A stretch of DNA of 9,228 nt from Planctomycetota bacterium. Its GTDB lineage: Bacteria > Planctomycetota > Phycisphaerae > Sedimentisphaerales > Anaerobacaceae. The notes beneath the pieces were generated by a model that saw only the letters and a list, made by a program, of their open reading frames with translations, had not been told where the DNA came from and did not search any database. The first letter of the stretch is position 1; every line of letters begins with the position of its first letter. Of this stretch, positions 6,848-9,228 are shown one piece after another. Where the stretch lies: contig JABMRO010000782.1 of NCBI GenBank assembly GCA_013202635.1, positions 1 through 9,228 of the forward strand, written 5' to 3'. The translations under genes and the position numbers were made by a program.

Positions 6848-8311
6848 TCAAATACGCCAGGGTGAGCGCATCGCGCGGAAGCGCAGGCGGTTCGCCGCGT
6901 CGTCGCCGGGAAACTCTTCCCTTACCGGGTCCCACTTCAAAGACCGCTGCAACTTGTGCGCAATAATCGTAAGATGTCCGAGCGATGCCGAGCGGTGGCC
7001 AAGCTCTTCGTTGCAGCTCGTTTGCCGCCGCGTCCGAATGCAGTCGAACCAGTTCGCGTGATGGTCGTTTTCTCCGGGATTCACCTGGCGTGTCCTCAGT
7101 TTCATTTCTTCGAAGAGCGTCTCGGGGCCTCCCTCGATGGGCCCGCCTGTTGTCATCGACGTGACCCAGCCGCGTTCTCCGACGAACACCCCTCCGAAGT
7201 TTCCTGCTAACCGAGCGGTTGCTGGAACCGCTTTATATACATCTTTAACCATTGACCAGTTATCGACCAGGTGAAGAAGTGTCCCATTGGCATACCTGTA
7301 AGTGAGCGTTGGATACTCGCCGCTGCTGGGATGAATGAACTCCACCGGCCCACTTTCCTCCATACCCAGAGCATATTGAATTACGTCAGCGCTGTGAGAA
7401 TGGTGCCATGTTGATGAGGCGGCTCCGAAATCTTCGCAGAATGCCCAGGGCACGACGCCGGGCGAAGGATTCAGGTGATAGGCCGGATTATATGGGTGCC
7501 AAAGTGCCGGTCCGACCCAGAGGTCCCAGTCTAATCCGTCCGGCACTTCTTCGGCCGGAAGGGTTATATCAAGGGGTGTGTTGGACTTGCCGGTATTCTC
7601 GATGTCCATTAGATGCCTGTATGGCTTGAAGCGGGGCGCACCGAAGAAACCGCCGAGCTTGGTCCATAGAGTGAAAACTTGTTTGACCTTGCCGAGTCCG
7701 CCTGCACGCACAAAATTGCAGACCTGTCGGATTGTTGGAATAGAGCGATACTGTGTTCCGGTCTGGAAGACCCGGCTATACCTGCGGACTGCATCGACTA
7801 GCCGGCGCCCCTCCCGTACAGTTATCGATATCGGCTTCTCGCAATAAACGTCCTTGCCAGCTTTAACCGCGTCAATTGCCAGCAGCGTGTGCCAATGGTC
7901 TGGCGTTACGATTACAACGGCATCGATATCAGATCGAGCCAGCAATTCACGGTAATCATTATAAGCTGCGCAGCCGCGATACGTGCCGCTGGAACGGTTG
8001 GCAGCGTAGGTTTCCTCAACAAGTCGTTTGCCGTCCTCACGTCTAAGACGATCCACATCGCATACAGCAAGCACTTGAATTTCCCGGTCGCCAACAAGGC
8101 GGCGCAAATGGCCGCTTCCCATCAGTCCTTTTCCAATCAAACCAACTGTTATCCGCTCGCTTGGTGTCACATTTCCGTTTGCACCCCGTACCGTGCAGGG
8201 AATGATCCATGGTGCTGTAACGATCCCGGAAAGTGCAGCCGTCTTGCACAGGAATTTACGTCGAGTAATCTGGAGAGAGTTGTTTTTTTTGGCATTTTCT
8301 ATTTTTGTCAT
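6848..8311 (-). CDS. Tat-signal Gfo/Idh/MocA family oxidoreductase
   Basis: From the ATG at 8311 the protein has 487 residues and starts with a twin-arginine signal: ITRRKFL at 15-21, then a hydrophobic stretch to about 37 and a possible cleavage after VRGA (44). Export to the periplasm in folded form is predicted. The Rossmann domain follows, with VGLIGKGLMG at 56-65 (GxGxxG), VIVTPDHWH near 133-141 and CEKP at 157-160, where Lys159 is the usual catalytic lysine. The C-terminal half has GLDWDLWVGPA near 259-269 and an HxxD pair (His306, Asp309), as in many planctomycete members. Members oxidise or reduce sugars with NAD(P); the fold also includes GH109 glycosidases, so the reaction is open. 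An ATG at 8365 would add 18 residues and overlap the upstream gene by 46 bases. The one at 8311 has GAGGT five bases before it and an eight-base gap to that gene, so it is chosen. It is second in a two-gene unit. Confidence 0.9.
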   Translation of the reverse strand: MTKIENAKKNNSLQITRRKFLCKTAALSGIVTAPWIIPCTVRGANGNVTPSERITVGLIGKGLMGSGHLRRLVGDREIQVLAVCDVDRLRREDGKRLVEETYAANRSSGTYRGCAAYNDYRELLARSDIDAVVIVTPDHWHTLLAIDAVKAGKDVYCEKPISITVREGRRLVDAVRRYSRVFQTGTQYRSIPTIRQVCNFVRAGGLGKVKQVFTLWTKLGGFFGAPRFKPYRHLMDIENTGKSNTPLDITLPAEEVPDGLDWDLWVGPALWHPYNPAYHLNPSPGVVPWAFCEDFGAASSTWHHSHSADVIQYALGMEESGPVEFIHPSSGEYPTLTYRYANGTLLHLVDNWSMVKDVYKAVPATARLAGNFGGVFVGERGWVTSMTTGGPIEGGPETLFEEMKLRTRQVNPGENDHHANWFDCIRTRRQTSCNEELGHRSASLGHLTIIAHKLQRSLKWDPVREEFPGDDAANRLRFRAMRSPWRI

Positions 8312-8316
8312 TAAAT

Positions 8317-8321
8317 ACCTC
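8317..8321 (-). promoter_or_regulatory. Ribosome binding site deciding the oxidoreductase start
   Basis: On the minus strand GAGGT (8321-8317) overlaps the stop codon of the upstream TIM-barrel gene (GTGAGGT) and stands five bases before the ATG at 8311-8309. It supports the shorter oxidoreductase, whose Tat motif then sits at the expected distance from the start, and it couples the two genes. Confidence 0.7.
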
Positions 8322-9228
8322 ACTTTGCCAGTTTCATGCTTATTTTGTTGAAGAAGTCTATGCACCTTGCTATTTCAGGCATCGATTCGAACCAGTTGTA
8401 TGAGAATTCGAGGCCGAACATGGTCGGCCTTATACCCAGGCGGTGAATTTCCTCAATAAACTGCTCCGCCGGAGCCGCACCGGTTCCCCATGACACATCG
8501 TGACCTTCGGGGCTTAGTTCGTTAAGGTCGTGCATCTGTACGGTAATCAAGCGGTCCTTGAGCGTGTTCACAGCCTTGATAGGGTCAATGCCGGACCGCA
8601 TCCAATAGCCGAGATCGGCACAGGCCCCGATTCGTTTGCTGCGCCCCCGACAGACCTTTACAATCCCTTCAGGGTGCCAGTACTGCGGTGAGGCCTTCCG
8701 GTCATGGTTGTGAATGGCTACGTTAATGTCATAGTTGTCGCAGAATTTCTCGATTGTATCCAGCGCTTCCGGAAGCGGTTCCGACATGAAGGTTTCAATT
8801 CCTATTTTACGTCCGAACTCGAAGACCTTGCGGCATCCGGCTTCATCGCCGGGGATATTGTGGATGTAATACGTCAATAGACGAATGCCGGCTGAGTCCA
8901 GTTTCAGCCGGATTTGTTTCAATTCATCGTCGGTCAGTTGGTCATCGAAGTTCTTTTGAATTTTCTTACTAACTTTCTGGAAGCTCAGGCCGCCCATAAA
9001 CGTCAGGCCGAGCCGGGCAGTTTTATCTATCGCCTCGAAAAGTGTGTATTTATGAAAAGTGTAGGCCTCGATGCCAAGACGCCAGCCCAGCTTTTCCTGA
9101 GAGCGGATGGCCGGCGTTAATCTGCCGCTGGGAATGGTAGGTGCCTGCAGGTCACCCATGGCGAATTGCACCGCCGCGAGATAGAACTGTAACATCTTCG
9201 AGTCCCAGAATACGTAGGGATTGTGCGC
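8320..9228 (-). CDS. Xylose-isomerase-like TIM-barrel protein with N-terminal ThuA-like remnant, 5'-truncated by window edge
   Basis: Most of the visible protein is a xylose-isomerase-like TIM barrel (sugar phosphate isomerase/epimerase type). Counting from the ATG at 9195, the barrel runs from about residue 37 (GWRLGIEAYTF) to the end. Likely metal ligands are Glu139 (FMSEP), Asp194 (CADLGYW), His222 (QMHDL) and Glu263 (GLEF), and IHNHD is at 161-165; the metal site looks complete. The frame stays open through 9196-9228 to the window edge and encodes AHNPYVFWDSK before that Met. Together with the next residues (FYLAAVQFAMGDLQAPT) this resembles the C-terminal end of ThuA-like domains, as I recall them. 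The ATG at 9195 is then probably internal, the real start lies beyond the window, and the protein would be a ThuA-isomerase fusion. There is no clear ribosome site before 9195. It lies eight bases upstream of the Tat oxidoreductase, with which it probably acts on the same sugar. Barrel call firm, fusion moderate. Confidence 0.85.
   Translation of the reverse strand, partial: AHNPYVFWDSKMLQFYLAAVQFAMGDLQAPTIPSGRLTPAIRSQEKLGWRLGIEAYTFHKYTLFEAIDKTARLGLTFMGGLSFQKVSKKIQKNFDDQLTDDELKQIRLKLDSAGIRLLTYYIHNIPGDEAGCRKVFEFGRKIGIETFMSEPLPEALDTIEKFCDNYDINVAIHNHDRKASPQYWHPEGIVKVCRGRSKRIGACADLGYWMRSGIDPIKAVNTLKDRLITVQMHDLNELSPEGHDVSWGTGAAPAEQFIEEIHRLGIRPTMFGLEFSYNWFESMPEIARCIDFFNKISMKLAK

Noticed and set aside
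7889..8314. Plus-strand open frame of 141 codons
   Set aside because: It lies antisense within the oxidoreductase gene, shows no recognisable motifs or ribosome site, and is explained as a shadow of the minus-strand gene.
6848..8365. Longer oxidoreductase start at 8365
   Set aside because: It would overlap the upstream gene by 46 bases and push the twin-arginine motif to residue 35; the ATG at 8311 has a better ribosome site and spacing.

Overview
The window reads as chromosomal DNA of a Gram-negative bacterium, most likely a PVC-group member (Planctomycetota, perhaps Phycisphaerae-like). The pointers are a Tat-exported Gfo/Idh/MocA oxidoreductase of the type common in planctomycetes, a ThuA-like remnant joined to a xylose-isomerase-like TIM barrel, a DUF1343/NamZ lipoprotein, and a tandem-SIS relative of MurQ. 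This assignment rests on gene types only; a Bacteroidota or other PVC lineage is not excluded. The window is gene-dense, with no RNA genes, mobile elements, CRISPR arrays or recognisable prophage parts.

Left and centre (2-6770) form a cluster for salvage of the peptidoglycan sugar N-acetylmuramic acid (MurNAc). A 5'-truncated lipoprotein NamZ (exo-beta-N-acetylmuramidase) lies on the plus strand. It converges with a minus-strand gene for a 588-residue two-SIS-domain protein that resembles a duplicated MurQ, as in the glucokinase regulatory protein (GKRP) architecture. A divergent intergenic region (3027-3244), with a good sigma70-like promoter on the plus strand, then leads into a tightly coupled plus-strand operon: anmK (anhydro-MurNAc kinase), murQ (MurNAc-6-phosphate etherase) and a sodium:solute symporter. 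The starts and stops overlap by ATGA and GTGA. The inferred flow is: NamZ and unseen lytic enzymes release MurNAc or anhydro-MurNAc outside the cytoplasm, the symporter imports it, AnmK makes MurNAc-6-P, and MurQ removes the lactyl ether to give GlcNAc-6-P. No kinase for plain MurNAc, no NagZ and no NagA is visible here.

Right (6848-9228) is a minus-strand two-gene unit, convergent with the symporter gene. Its upstream gene runs off the right edge and encodes a xylose-isomerase-like TIM barrel preceded in frame by what looks like the end of a ThuA-like domain. Eight bases downstream comes a Tat-signal Gfo/Idh/MocA oxidoreductase. Such pairs occur in 3-keto-sugar type carbohydrate pathways; the substrate cannot be read from the sequence.

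The most interesting item is the tandem-SIS protein. By eye, its first half keeps only the equivalent of one MurQ catalytic glutamate and its second half keeps only the equivalent of the other. It may therefore be a pseudo-dimer with one composite active site, or a GKRP-like sugar-phosphate sensor beside the kinase gene anmK.
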